A DNA stretch of 64,000 nt. It comes from UKL13-2 sp964417885 (GTDB lineage Bacteria; Pseudomonadota; Gammaproteobacteria; Burkholderiales; Usitatibacteraceae). Location: the NCBI GenBank assembly GCA_964417885.1, contig CAYQKN010000002.1, positions 14,755 through 78,754 on the forward strand, given 5' to 3'. The notes beneath the pieces were generated by a model that saw only the letters and a program-made list of their open reading frames with translations, was not told the DNA's origin and made no database searches. A program made the position numbers and the translations under genes. Positions 17,476-26,477 of this stretch are shown piece by piece (within the stretch, counting starts at the first letter, position 1; each line of letters starts with the position of its first letter).

Positions 17476-18080
17476 TGCGCATAAACCTGCTCCCCCATCG
17501 CGAGGAAAAGCGAAAACAGCGCCAGAAGCAATTTGGCATTCTTGCCGGCATAACTGCAGCTGTCGGTCTGGTCGTGGCCGGTTTTCTCTGGTTCGCTTTT
17601 GACAGCCAGATTGAAAATCAGAAGGGCCGCAACAAGTATTTGAACGATGAAATTTCGAAGCTCGACAAGCAGATTGACGAGATCAAGAAAATTCGTGAAG
17701 AAACCGCTTCATTGCTCGCAAAGAAGCAGGTTGTTGAGGGTCTGCAAAGCAACCGCTCTGAACCGGTTTACCTGCTGGACCAACTGTTGCGGCAGCTGCC
17801 TGAGGGGCTTTATCTGAAGTCCATCCGGCAAACGGGGGTCAAGATCAATGTGACCGGATATGCCCAATCGAATGCGCGGGTTTCGGCGTTCATGCGGAAT
17901 ATCGAGGCTTCGCCGTATTTGGAAAACCCGAATTTGCTCGAGATCAAGGCCGTTACCGTGAACAGCCAGCGAGCAAATGAATTCAGTCTGGATTTCGCCA
18001 TCAAGCGAGCAAAGGCGGATGACGGAAGAGGGTCGCCACGAAAAGCCGATCCCGCAAAGCCGGCGGAGAAGAAAGCATGA
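17472..18080 (+). CDS. pilN: PilN, inner-membrane pilus alignment protein
   Basis: Starts with MMRINLLPHREEK; the INLLP motif is the short cytoplasmic peptide that docks onto PilM. One membrane segment follows (about 23-45), then a coiled coil and a periplasmic ferredoxin-like domain, 202 residues in all. It pairs with PilO. The ATG at 17472 overlaps the pilM stop (ATGA); a GTG at 17439 would lose the INLLP start position and is rejected. The C-terminus has a charged Lys/Ala tail. Confidence 0.94.
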   Translation: MMRINLLPHREEKRKQRQKQFGILAGITAAVGLVVAGFLWFAFDSQIENQKGRNKYLNDEISKLDKQIDEIKKIREETASLLAKKQVVEGLQSNRSEPVYLLDQLLRQLPEGLYLKSIRQTGVKINVTGYAQSNARVSAFMRNIEASPYLENPNLLEIKAVTVNSQRANEFSLDFAIKRAKADDGRGSPRKADPAKPAEKKA

Positions 18081-18733
18081 ACAAGTGGCTTGAAGAGCTG
18101 AAGCAGCTTGATACCAAGAACCCAGGAAATTGGCCGTGGGCGTTCAAGATCGCCGCCTTTCTGCTTATTTTCGTTGCGATTCTGGTCGGCGGTTATCTCG
18201 CTTTCTATCAGGGACAGCTTGCTGATCTTGAAACACAAGAAAAGAAAGAGACGGACCTCAAGACCACCTTCCTGGAAAAGAAAAAGCTTGCGGTAAATCT
18301 CGAGGCTTACCAGCAACAGCGCGCTGAGATCGAACAATCTTTCGGTGCCCTGTTGAAGCAGTTGCCTACCCGGTCGGAAATGGACGCCTTGCTGATCGAT
18401 ATCAATCAGGCTGGCCTGGGTCGTGGCCTCCAGTTCGACCTTTTCAAGCCGGCGCCGACCGAAACCGCAACCGAGTTCTACGCAGAGCGTCCAATCAACC
18501 TGAAGGTTGTTGGCAATTATCATGATTTGGGCGCCTTCGCCAGCGATGTGTCGAAGCTTCCCCGGATCGTGCTTTTGAACGACCTGAATATCGCGGTTGC
18601 AAAGGACGGGATTCTGAACATGGAAGCCGTCGCCAGAACGTATCGATATCTGGATCCCGACGAAGTCGCTGCGCAGCGTAAAGCGGCAAAAGGCGTAGCC
18701 AAGGCTGCGCCGGGTAAACCGGGAGGCAAATGA
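18077..18733 (+). CDS. pilO: PilO, inner-membrane pilus alignment protein
   Basis: 218 residues: a short cytoplasmic N-terminus, one membrane segment (about 26-48), a periplasmic coiled coil rich in Lys/Glu and a ferredoxin-like domain. PilO and PilN form heterodimers that span from PilM to PilP. The ATGA overlap with pilN suggests translational coupling and balanced amounts. It ends in an Ala/Gly/Lys-rich tail similar in style to that of PilN. Confidence 0.93.
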   Translation: MNKWLEELKQLDTKNPGNWPWAFKIAAFLLIFVAILVGGYLAFYQGQLADLETQEKKETDLKTTFLEKKKLAVNLEAYQQQRAEIEQSFGALLKQLPTRSEMDALLIDINQAGLGRGLQFDLFKPAPTETATEFYAERPINLKVVGNYHDLGAFASDVSKLPRIVLLNDLNIAVAKDGILNMEAVARTYRYLDPDEVAAQRKAAKGVAKAAPGKPGGK

Positions 18734-19263
18734 TGAAACGTCGAGCGACTTGCGTTTTATTGTGCGGACCGGCTTTGCTGCTAGCTTCATGCGGCGAGGG
18801 CTTTTCGGACTTGCGCCAATTTGTTAAGGACTCCGAAAAAAGCGTCGTGCGGAAAATCGATCCGCTGCCGCAGGTCAAGCCTTTTGCACCGTTTGCTTAC
18901 GAGGGGTTTGATCTTCCTGACCCATTCAAGCCGCGCAAACTTGCGGTCAAGCAGAACGATGGCGGCGGACTTGCCCCGGACCTGAACCGGCGCAAGGAAC
19001 CGCTGGAAGCTTTTCCGCTGGAGCAGCTGAAGATGGTGGGAACGTTATCCCAAGCTGGCGTCACCTATGCATTGGTGCGGGCGGAGAAGACGCTGTATCG
19101 CGTAAAGAAGGGCAATTACCTTGGTCAGAACTTCGGCTTAATTACCGAAATTACCGACACCGAAGTCAAACTGAAAGAAATCGTTCAAGACACCGCCGGA
19201 GATTGGACGGAGCGCCAAAGCGTGCTTCCGCTACTCGAAGGAAACGTGGGAGGCAAATCGTGA
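18730..19263 (+). CDS. pilP: PilP, pilus assembly lipoprotein
   Basis: A 177-residue lipoprotein. The signal peptide ends in the lipobox LLASC, so Cys21 is lipidated. An unstructured linker leads to a C-terminal beta domain (LKMVGTLSQAGVTYALVRA) that contacts the secretin PilQ. PilP joins the PilN/PilO inner-membrane pair to the outer-membrane channel. It begins with an ATGA overlap with pilO and ends with a GTGA overlap with pilQ. Confidence 0.93.
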   Translation: MMKRRATCVLLCGPALLLASCGEGFSDLRQFVKDSEKSVVRKIDPLPQVKPFAPFAYEGFDLPDPFKPRKLAVKQNDGGGLAPDLNRRKEPLEAFPLEQLKMVGTLSQAGVTYALVRAEKTLYRVKKGNYLGQNFGLITEITDTEVKLKEIVQDTAGDWTERQSVLPLLEGNVGGKS

Positions 19264-21377
19264 TTCAAACAATCCGGACAAACTCAGCTCGACTGCTTGC
19301 GGGACGCTTGTTTGCGTACGCCGCAGTTCTTGCGGGCATGGTCTTTAGCGCTTCCGCCGTTGCACAGTCAACGCAGGGAAACCTCCTTCAGTCCATCAAC
19401 ACCTCGACGCTTCAGGGTGGCAAGGTGATCATCCGTGCCAACTTCAAGGATCCGCTTGCTGCCGCGCCGCCCGGATTTACCGTGACAAATCCGGCCCGTA
19501 TCGCAATCGACTTGCCGGGTGTTTCAAACGCCCTGGGCAAGAACACCGTTGATATTGGTGAGGGAGACGTTCGTTCGGTCAGCGTCGTCGAGGTGTCGGG
19601 ACGCACGCGTCTGGTGATTAACCTGACGCGCAGCCTCAACTACACCACGGGTCTTGATTCCAACTCTCTGGTTATTACGCTCGAAGGTGTGCCGCTGAGC
19701 GCGGTGAAGGAAACAGCCCAGGTAACAAAGTTTGCCGAGGCATCGGTAACACTCGGGGTGCAGAAGCAGAGCCTGCGGGACATCGATTTCCGCAGGGGTG
19801 CGAATGGAGAAGGTCGTGTAATCGTTGATTTGTCTTCCGCGAACACCGGCATCGATATTCGCCAGCAGGGCAAGAGCATCCTGGTTGACTTCATCAATAC
19901 CAATGTTCCGCGAAATCTGGTACGCAGGCTGGATGTAATTGACTTTGCAACGCCTGTACGCACGGTCGATGTGCTCGATCAGGGCGCCAACACCCGCATG
20001 ATCATCGAACCGAAAGGGCTTTGGGAATATTCTGCCTACCAGACCGATACCCAGTTCATCATTGAAGTCAAGCAGCTCAAAGACGATCCAAACAAGATGG
20101 TGCCGGGCGTCATTGGCTACGGTGGGGAAAAGCTGTCGCTTAACTTCCAGAACGTGGAAGTTCGGGCGGTTCTGCAGGTAATTGCCGATTTCACTGGACT
20201 GAACATAGTAACCAGCGACACCGTCGGTGGCAGCCTGACCTTGCGCTTGAAGGATGTGCCCTGGGATCAGGCCTTGGACATCATTTTGCAGGCCAAGGGG
20301 CTCAACAAGCGCAAGAACGGCAATGTGGTGCTAATCGCGCCTGCAGACGAGCTTGCAACCAAGGAGAAGCTCGCGCTTGAAGCCAGCCAGCAAATATCCG
20401 AACTGGAACCGCTTAGGACCGAGAGCTTCCAGCTGTCCTATACCAAGGCGGATGATGTAAAGCGCCTCGTTTCAGACAAGGACCAGCGGATTTTGTCGAA
20501 GCGCGGGAGCTCGACGTCGGATCCTCGTACGAACACTTTATTTGTCAACGACACGTTGACCAAGCTTGACGAGGTCCGCCGCCTGATTGCCCAGCTTGAC
20601 GTACCGGTACGCCAGGTGCTGATAGAGGCCAGAATCGTGATCGCCGACGACAAGTGGGGCTCCCAGCTTGGTGCCAAGTTCAATTTGGCTGCAGGCGCCA
20701 ACCGGCAGGGTAGAAACATAGGCGTTGCCGGAAACATCGACAACGCACATAACATCGTTGGCGGCACGACGCCGCTCGGCGCGGATACGCCGATCGCGGT
20801 CAACCTGCCGGTCGTCGGTGCTGCCGGGTCACTTGGCATCAATATTCTGAACATCGCCAACAACAATCTGATCGAGCTTGAGTTGTCCGCACTTGAGTCG
20901 GATGGGCGCGGAAAGGTGGTCTCGAACCCGCGCATCGTCGCACCTGACAAAAAGAAGGCCATCATCACCCAGGGTACCGAGATCCCATACGAAACACAGT
21001 CGGCCAGCGGCGGAACAACGATTCAATTCAAGCCGGCCGTCTTGTCGCTTGAAGTTACGCCGCAAATCACCCCGGATGACAAGGTCATCATGGACCTCGA
21101 AATCAAGAAAGACTCGGTCGGGCAGATTTTCCGGAACATCCCTTCGATTGACACCAAAACCGTACGGACATCGGTGCTGGTCGATAACGGCGATACGGCT
21201 GTGCTCGGCGGAATTTTTGAGACGGTGACGCGGACAGACGTTGTCAAGGTTCCCCTGCTTGGCGACATCCCGGTGCTTGGTGCCTTCTTCCGGCGTACCT
21301 CCAAGCAACAGGACAAGACAGAACTGTTGATTTTCATCACGCCGCGGATCATCAAGGAGTCGTTGACAGTCCGTTGA
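19260..21377 (+). CDS. pilQ: PilQ, type IV pilus secretin
   Basis: The outer-membrane channel through which the pilus fibre passes. 705 residues: signal peptide ending near SASAVAQ; two AMIN domains that bind peptidoglycan (about 45-280); a secretin/TonB N-terminal domain (SLNFQNVEVRAVLQVIADFT); an N1 domain; then the secretin core with VVSNPRIVAPDKKKA and VPLLGDIPVLGAFFR. The GTG at 19260 overlaps the pilP stop and has GGGAGG upstream. An upstream TTG at 19203 would extend back into pilP and is rejected. Confidence 0.95.
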   Translation: MIQTIRTNSARLLAGRLFAYAAVLAGMVFSASAVAQSTQGNLLQSINTSTLQGGKVIIRANFKDPLAAAPPGFTVTNPARIAIDLPGVSNALGKNTVDIGEGDVRSVSVVEVSGRTRLVINLTRSLNYTTGLDSNSLVITLEGVPLSAVKETAQVTKFAEASVTLGVQKQSLRDIDFRRGANGEGRVIVDLSSANTGIDIRQQGKSILVDFINTNVPRNLVRRLDVIDFATPVRTVDVLDQGANTRMIIEPKGLWEYSAYQTDTQFIIEVKQLKDDPNKMVPGVIGYGGEKLSLNFQNVEVRAVLQVIADFTGLNIVTSDTVGGSLTLRLKDVPWDQALDIILQAKGLNKRKNGNVVLIAPADELATKEKLALEASQQISELEPLRTESFQLSYTKADDVKRLVSDKDQRILSKRGSSTSDPRTNTLFVNDTLTKLDEVRRLIAQLDVPVRQVLIEARIVIADDKWGSQLGAKFNLAAGANRQGRNIGVAGNIDNAHNIVGGTTPLGADTPIAVNLPVVGAAGSLGINILNIANNNLIELELSALESDGRGKVVSNPRIVAPDKKKAIITQGTEIPYETQSASGGTTIQFKPAVLSLEVTPQITPDDKVIMDLEIKKDSVGQIFRNIPSIDTKTVRTSVLVDNGDTAVLGGIFETVTRTDVVKVPLLGDIPVLGAFFRRTSKQQDKTELLIFITPRIIKESLTVR

Positions 21378-21409
21378 ACGTCCGGTCAAATCTGGCCACG
21401 CAAAAACCG

Positions 21410-21440
21410 AAACGGGGCGCTCGCAAGAGCGCCCCGTTTT
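21410..21440 (+). terminator. Intrinsic terminator or attenuator between pilQ and aroK
   Basis: A hairpin with a GCAA tetraloop, 10 bp of GC-rich stem (CGGGGCGCTC/GAGCGCCCCG) extended by A-T pairs, followed by TTTT. It begins 32 bp after pilQ and ends 16 bp before the aroK ATG, leaving almost no room for a promoter. Confidence 0.9.
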
Positions 21441-21456
21441 GCTTGATAATTTGGGA

Positions 21457-22071
21457 ATGGCTGACGGCAAACGCAACCTCTACCTGGTCGGAATGCCCGG
21501 CTCCGGCAAGAGCACCATCGGAAAGGTGCTATCCCGGCATCTGAATCTAGAATTCATCGATGCGGATCAGGAACTGGTTTCAAGAACGGGAGTAAGCATC
21601 GCCAACATTTTCCAGGTCGAAGGCGAGGCCGGCTTTCGCACCAGGGAGTCACAACTGCTCGCCGCGCTCTGCCAGCGGGATCGCCTTCTGCTGGCGACCG
21701 GCGGTGGCGTAGTGCTAAGGCAAGACAACCGAGAGCTACTGCAGCGAACGGGTATCGTCATTTACCTCCATGCCACCCTCGATCACCTTTGGCAGCGCAC
21801 GCGGCATGACTCGAGACGCCCGCTATTGCAGACGGAAAATCCGCGGTCTGTGCTCAAATGCCTGCTGGAGGTCCGTGACCCACTTTACCGGCAGGTCGCG
21901 GACCTGACCGTTGAAACCGGCCGCCAAAGCATCGGCAAGCTGGTATCCGAGATCGACCGCCAACTTGACCAACACAGCCTTTGGCCACCCGCGTGTTTGC
22001 CAACCAGTGCTGGCGTTGGCACAGCCGGCTCGAACAACCCATGTAGTGCACAGGCAATCGATGAGTCCTGA
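21457..22071 (+). CDS. aroK: AroK, shikimate kinase I
   Basis: Phosphorylates shikimate in the chorismate pathway. A 204-residue P-loop kinase: GMPGSGKST at 12-20, the shikimate-binding FIDADQELV and EAGFRTRES segments, LATGGGVVLR, and the lid Arg in SRRPLL are present. The C-terminal 35 residues exceed the usual length and look unstructured; the tail overlaps the aroB start by 11 bp. The Shine-Dalgarno (GGGA) sits too close to the ATG, so translation may be weak. A terminator-like hairpin lies directly upstream. Confidence 0.93.
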   Translation: MADGKRNLYLVGMPGSGKSTIGKVLSRHLNLEFIDADQELVSRTGVSIANIFQVEGEAGFRTRESQLLAALCQRDRLLLATGGGVVLRQDNRELLQRTGIVIYLHATLDHLWQRTRHDSRRPLLQTENPRSVLKCLLEVRDPLYRQVADLTVETGRQSIGKLVSEIDRQLDQHSLWPPACLPTSAGVGTAGSNNPCSAQAIDES

Positions 22072-23179
22072 ATTTTCCGCCGCGTTGCAAGTATCACTTG
22101 GCGAACGCTCGTATCCGATTGCGATCGGCTCCGGACTGCTTGGCGATACCGATTGTTTCTCCGCCTATCTCCCGTCGCGGCGCCTGGCATTGGTATCAAA
22201 TGTCACGTTATGGCCGCTCTATGCCGGGATACTGCAATCCCGCCTTGAGGGCGCGGGGTATTCAGTGGTGCCCATTGTCTTGCCGGACGGCGAAGAGTAC
22301 AAAAGCTGGGAGTCGCTGAACACGATTTATGATGTATTGCTTGAGAATCGGTGCGATCGGCAGACCACGCTGGTTGCTCTTGGGGGCGGTGTAATTGGCG
22401 ACATAACCGGTTTTGCAGCGGCAACCTACCAGCGCGGTGTTCCGTTCATTCAGATTCCCACCACCCTGTTGGCGCAGGTGGATTCCTCCGTCGGCGGCAA
22501 GACTGCGATCAACCATCCACGCGGGAAGAACATGGTTGGCGCGTTTTACCAACCGAACCTTGTATTGGCTGACACGGATACGCTCAAGACATTGCCAGAT
22601 CGCGAATATCGATCCGGGATCGCCGAAGTGATCAAGTACGGCCTGATATTGGACTACGCGTTCTTTGCCTGGATCGAGGCCAATATCGGTGCTCTTTTGG
22701 ACCGGCAGCCCGAAGCCACCGCCTATGCAATAAGACGATCCTGCGAAATCAAGGCAGGCGTTGTGTCGGCGGACGAGCGTGAAATCGTCAAGGACGGCGG
22801 TCGCGCCCTGCTCAATCTCGGCCATACGTTCGGCCATGCCATAGAGTCCGCGCTGGGGTACGGTACGTGGTTGCACGGCGAGGCGGTGGGTTGCGGCATG
22901 GCCCTTGCTGCAGGCCTTTCAACCAGCATCGGCCTGCTGGATGCCGCCGAGTGCGATCGTCTCGTCAGATTGATTGAACGCAGCGGACTTAGCGCGCGGC
23001 TACCGGAAGTCAGCACCGAGGAGTTGCTCGAGCACATGGGCCGCGACAAAAAGAACGAAGGCGGCGCAATCCGCCTGATCTTGCTCAGCCGGATAGGCGA
23101 GGCGATCGTAGACACCTCGATCAGCAGCAAGCGCATATCGGATTTTCTCGCGTTGCAGCCGCGCCAGTCAGCAGTCTGA
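22061..23179 (+). CDS. aroB: AroB, 3-dehydroquinate synthase
   Basis: Cyclises DAHP to 3-dehydroquinate in chorismate synthesis, using NAD and zinc. 372 residues. The NAD-binding region contains LPDGEEYKSWES and ALGGGVIGDITGFAAATYQRG, the substrate region contains DSSVGGKTAINHP and KNMVGAFYQP, and zinc ligands are in EVIKYG, NLGHTFGHAIE and LHGEAVGCGM. The ATG at 22061 (MSPEFSAA) fits the family and overlaps aroK by 11 bp. Confidence 0.95.
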   Translation: MSPEFSAALQVSLGERSYPIAIGSGLLGDTDCFSAYLPSRRLALVSNVTLWPLYAGILQSRLEGAGYSVVPIVLPDGEEYKSWESLNTIYDVLLENRCDRQTTLVALGGGVIGDITGFAAATYQRGVPFIQIPTTLLAQVDSSVGGKTAINHPRGKNMVGAFYQPNLVLADTDTLKTLPDREYRSGIAEVIKYGLILDYAFFAWIEANIGALLDRQPEATAYAIRRSCEIKAGVVSADEREIVKDGGRALLNLGHTFGHAIESALGYGTWLHGEAVGCGMALAAGLSTSIGLLDAAECDRLVRLIERSGLSARLPEVSTEELLEHMGRDKKNEGGAIRLILLSRIGEAIVDTSISSKRISDFLALQPRQSAV

Positions 23180-23224
23180 GCCCAGGCTGCCACGTTGCAA
23201 CACAGGATTTGCGATCATTGGGCT

Positions 23225-23542
23225 TTATTCCGGCGGCTGCAGGCGGCGCAGGAATACCCTCATTTCCTTAGACGCCTGTTTGTCGCCTCGCTGCTCGGCC
23301 ACGGCAATTCCCCGACCAAAAGCCTCGATTGCGCCGGCCTGATCGCCCGACTGCGCAAGAGACTTGCCCAGCAGCTTCCATGCGGCCGTGTAGTTGGCGT
23401 CCTGTGCGACTGCAACCTGCAGATGTTCGGCAGCGCGAACCGGTTCATTGTTCTTCAAATACTCGCTGCCAAGCGAAAACCTGAGAAGTGGATTGTCGCG
23501 CCCGTCGGCAAGCATTGCCTCGAACCGATCGATGATGGTCAT
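23225..23542 (-). CDS. Small TPR-repeat protein
   Basis: A 105-residue soluble protein made almost wholly of two to three tetratricopeptide repeats (LLRFSLGSEYLKNNEPVRAA, AAWKLLGKSLAQSGDQAGAI), ending in a short basic tail. It has no signal peptide or enzyme domain, so it is likely a protein-protein adaptor. It is convergent with aroB (45 bp) and divergent from the transporter operon, so it is a single-gene unit. Its partner is unknown. Confidence 0.82.
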   Translation of the reverse strand: MTIIDRFEAMLADGRDNPLLRFSLGSEYLKNNEPVRAAEHLQVAVAQDANYTAAWKLLGKSLAQSGDQAGAIEAFGRGIAVAEQRGDKQASKEMRVFLRRLQPPE

Positions 23543-23648
23543 ATGGGTACCGGAGCCTTTGTCGATGCAATGATAGACAGGTTTCCGCTATTATCGTGAT
23601 TCCGCGAGACCCTTCCCCTCCTCTCGCAAAGCCCTTCAGGAGACCTAC

Positions 23649-25241
23649 ATGATTCGCGTTATTCGCAGACTACTGTCATTCGGTGCCATGTTGATGCTGG
23701 CGGCTGCCCTGCCGGCCATGGCCCAGGGCAAGCCGCGTGACATCAACATCGGCCTGCAAGCTGCCATTACGTCAATGGACCCGCATTATCACAACCTGTC
23801 GCCGAACAACTCGATGATGCTTCATCTGTTCGAACCGCTGATCAAGCGGGACGACAACCAGAAACTGGTTCCGGGTCTCGCAACGTCGTGGAAGGCGATC
23901 GACGACCTGACATGGGAATTCAAGCTGCGCAAGAATGTCCGCTTCCACGACGGCTCGCCCTTCACTGCGGATGACGTCGTGTTCACACTCAAGCGGGTGC
24001 CCAATGTTCCGAACAGCCCCTCTTCATTTGCCACCTTCACCAAGCCGATCGTCGACATAAAGGTGGTGGATCCGCACACGCTGATTTTCAAGACCGCCAC
24101 CGCACATGTGCTGCTGCCTTCAGACCTCGCATCGGTAATGATAGTTTCGAAGCTTCACGGCGAGAAAGCGACAACCGAAGACTACAACTCCGGCAAGGCG
24201 GCCATCGGCACCGGTCCCTATAAGTTTGTTGAGTATGTCCCCAACCAGCGCGTGGTGATCAAGGCAAACTATGGTTACTGGGGTGGTGAGGAACCGTGGG
24301 ACAAGGTGACCTTCAAAATTTTGACCAGTCCGGCTGGGCGGGTCGCGGCGCTGCTATCGAACGGCGTCGAGTTGATCGAGACCGTCCCGACCGCAGACAT
24401 CACCAAGCTGTCGACCAACAAGCAATACAGTCTGGTGGACAAGGTCTCCAACCGGGTCATCTATGTGCACCTCAATCAGAGCACGGAAAAATCACCGCCG
24501 TTTGTCACCGGCAAGGACGGCAAACCGCTCGACAAGAATCCGTTCCGCGATGTCCGCGTACGACGGGCGCTGTCAATGGCGATCAATCGCGATGCAATCG
24601 TCGATCGCGTAATGGAAAAGAAGGCCGTTGCAGCAGCGCAATTGTTGCCTGATTTTTTCTACGGGACAAGCAAGAAACTCAAACCGGCAAAGTTTGATCC
24701 CGAGGGCGCAAAGAAGTTGCTCGCCGAAGCGGGTTACCCAAACGGTTTTGCCATGACATTGCATGGGCCGAACAATCGCTATATCAATGATGCCAACGTG
24801 GTACAGGCACTGGCGCAGTTCTATTCGCGCATCGGCATCGATGCCAAGGTTGAAACCATGCCGTCAAACGTTTACTTCACGCGTGCAACCAAGCTTGAAT
24901 TTGGCTATATGGTTCTGGGCTGGGGAACCGAGTCGGGCGAGCAGGGCTCATCCATGCGCTCTCTGCTTGCAACCTACGATTCCGCGAAGGGGATGGGAGT
25001 CACCAACCGCGGACGATATTCGAACCCGGCCTTTGACAAGGTGCTGTCAGAAGCCCTGGTCACGATGGACGACAAGAAGCGCGAGACCATGATCCAGCAG
25101 GCCGCGGAGATGGTAATGGGCGATGTCGGCCTGATCCCGCTGCACTATGAGGTTTCGACATGGGCGACGGTAAAGGGCGTGAAATATACGCCGCGCACCG
25201 ACCAATACACCCTTGCGATGGGCCTGAAGCCTGCGAAGTAG
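23649..25241 (+). CDS. ABC transporter substrate-binding protein, peptide/oligopeptide (SBP_bac_5) family
   Basis: A periplasmic binding protein of 530 residues with a signal peptide ending ALPAMAQ. Family features include LFEPLIKRDDNQKLVPGLA, WEFKLRKNVRFHDGSPFTADDV and RVRRALSMAINRDAIVDRV. A GGAGA precedes the ATG. It is the first gene of a five-gene importer cluster. The ligand cannot be read from sequence: the family binds di- and oligopeptides, nickel, opines and glutathione. Two hydrolases for N-acyl amino acids downstream hint at an N-acylated amino acid or peptide. Confidence 0.92.
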   Translation: MIRVIRRLLSFGAMLMLAAALPAMAQGKPRDINIGLQAAITSMDPHYHNLSPNNSMMLHLFEPLIKRDDNQKLVPGLATSWKAIDDLTWEFKLRKNVRFHDGSPFTADDVVFTLKRVPNVPNSPSSFATFTKPIVDIKVVDPHTLIFKTATAHVLLPSDLASVMIVSKLHGEKATTEDYNSGKAAIGTGPYKFVEYVPNQRVVIKANYGYWGGEEPWDKVTFKILTSPAGRVAALLSNGVELIETVPTADITKLSTNKQYSLVDKVSNRVIYVHLNQSTEKSPPFVTGKDGKPLDKNPFRDVRVRRALSMAINRDAIVDRVMEKKAVAAAQLLPDFFYGTSKKLKPAKFDPEGAKKLLAEAGYPNGFAMTLHGPNNRYINDANVVQALAQFYSRIGIDAKVETMPSNVYFTRATKLEFGYMVLGWGTESGEQGSSMRSLLATYDSAKGMGVTNRGRYSNPAFDKVLSEALVTMDDKKRETMIQQAAEMVMGDVGLIPLHYEVSTWATVKGVKYTPRTDQYTLAMGLKPAK

Positions 25242-25264
25242 TCTGGGCCGCCCCGCTTGACCTG

Positions 25265-25292
25265 AACGGCGCACCGAAATGCGCCGTTTTCT
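25265..25292 (+). terminator. Terminator between binding-protein gene and permease genes
   Basis: A perfect 9-bp stem AACGGCGCA/TGCGCCGTT with a CCGAAA loop followed by TTCTTT, 23 bp after the binding-protein stop. It lies at the start of a 237-bp gap. Partial termination here would give more binding protein than permease, as is usual for such operons. I see no gene in the rest of the gap. Confidence 0.8.
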
Positions 25293-25478
25293 TTCGCCTC
25301 CCGGCGTGTACGGTTTTCCATCTTTCCGTGCTGAATTGGGTGCGTCGGTCTTCCAGTTGGGGCTGGCGCCGCATATCGGCACGACAAGCGTGCTGGATCG
25401 ATTAAGATGCAATCTGTTTCCATGGTGGTCGGCTTGGTGCCCACCTAACCCTTCTCGACCCAATATCACCGTTCACTC

Positions 25479-26465
25479 ATGCTCGCCTACGCCATAAGAC
25501 GTTTGTTCCAGTCTGCTTTTGTGTTGCTGGTGATGTCGATGCTGGTATTTGTCGGTGTCTATGCGATCGGCAACCCGATTGAATTGCTGGTAAATCCGCA
25601 GGCTGACGAGGTCGAGCGCCTGCGCGCAACCATTTCGCTCGGCCTGGACAAGCCGCTTTACCAGCAATACCTGGTATTCCTGAAGGGTGCGTTCACCGGT
25701 GATCTGGGTAAGTCGTTTGTCTTCGGCACGCCCGCGCTGACGCTCATTCTCTCCAAGCTTCCAGCGACACTGGAGCTTGCCTTTACTGCGCTGTTCATCG
25801 CCGTCACGCTGGGGATTCCACTTGGCCTGTATGCCGGCCTGAAGCCGGATGGCTTCATCGGCCGCTCGATCATGGCGGGTTCGATTGTCGGCTTCTCGCT
25901 ACCCACTTTCTGGGTGGGCCTGGTATTGATCATGTTCTTTTCAGTCCAGCTCGGCTGGCTGCCTTCGAGCGGGCGGGGCGATACCGTCACGGTGCTGGGA
26001 TTACAGGTCAGCTTTCTCACCTGGGACGGCATCACGCATTTGATGATGCCGGCATTCAATCTGGCATTGCTGAAACTGTCGCTGCTGATCCGGCTCACGC
26101 GCGCAGGGACGCGCGAGGCGCTGCTGCAGGACTATGTGAAATTCGCGCGTGCCAAGGGTTTGTCACAGGGCCGGGTGATTGGTGTGCATGTGCTGAAAAA
26201 CATCATGATTCCGATTGTCACCGTCATCGGCCTTGAGTTTGGTGGCCTGATCGCTTTTTCCATTATCACCGAGACGATTTTCGCCTGGCCGGGTTCCGGC
26301 AAGCTCCTGATTGACTCTATCAATCAGTTGGACCGGCCGGTAATCGTGTCTTACCTGATGGTGATCGTGTTTGCGTTCATCGTCATTAACTTCGTCGTTG
26401 ACATGGTCTATTCCGTACTTGATCCGCGGGTAAGGCTGGGCGCGGTTGCGGCAGGTGGCCATTGA
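25479..26465 (+). CDS. ABC transporter permease, DppB/OppB type
   Basis: A 328-residue inner-membrane permease with about six membrane segments. The first segment (RRLFQSAFVLLVMSMLVFVG) and the DPRV-type C-terminus are typical of DppB. The cytoplasmic EAA loop reads TREALLQDYVKFARAKGLSQ, where the ATPase docks. It forms the channel together with the next gene product. Start at ATG 25479 with no strong Shine-Dalgarno. Confidence 0.92.
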   Translation: MLAYAIRRLFQSAFVLLVMSMLVFVGVYAIGNPIELLVNPQADEVERLRATISLGLDKPLYQQYLVFLKGAFTGDLGKSFVFGTPALTLILSKLPATLELAFTALFIAVTLGIPLGLYAGLKPDGFIGRSIMAGSIVGFSLPTFWVGLVLIMFFSVQLGWLPSSGRGDTVTVLGLQVSFLTWDGITHLMMPAFNLALLKLSLLIRLTRAGTREALLQDYVKFARAKGLSQGRVIGVHVLKNIMIPIVTVIGLEFGGLIAFSIITETIFAWPGSGKLLIDSINQLDRPVIVSYLMVIVFAFIVINFVVDMVYSVLDPRVRLGAVAAGGH

Positions 26466-26477
26466 ACGGGGCGATGC

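Noticed and set aside
25242..25478. Possible small gene between the binding-protein and permease genes
   Set aside because: Only a terminator was seen; short frames there lack a Shine-Dalgarno and family resemblance.
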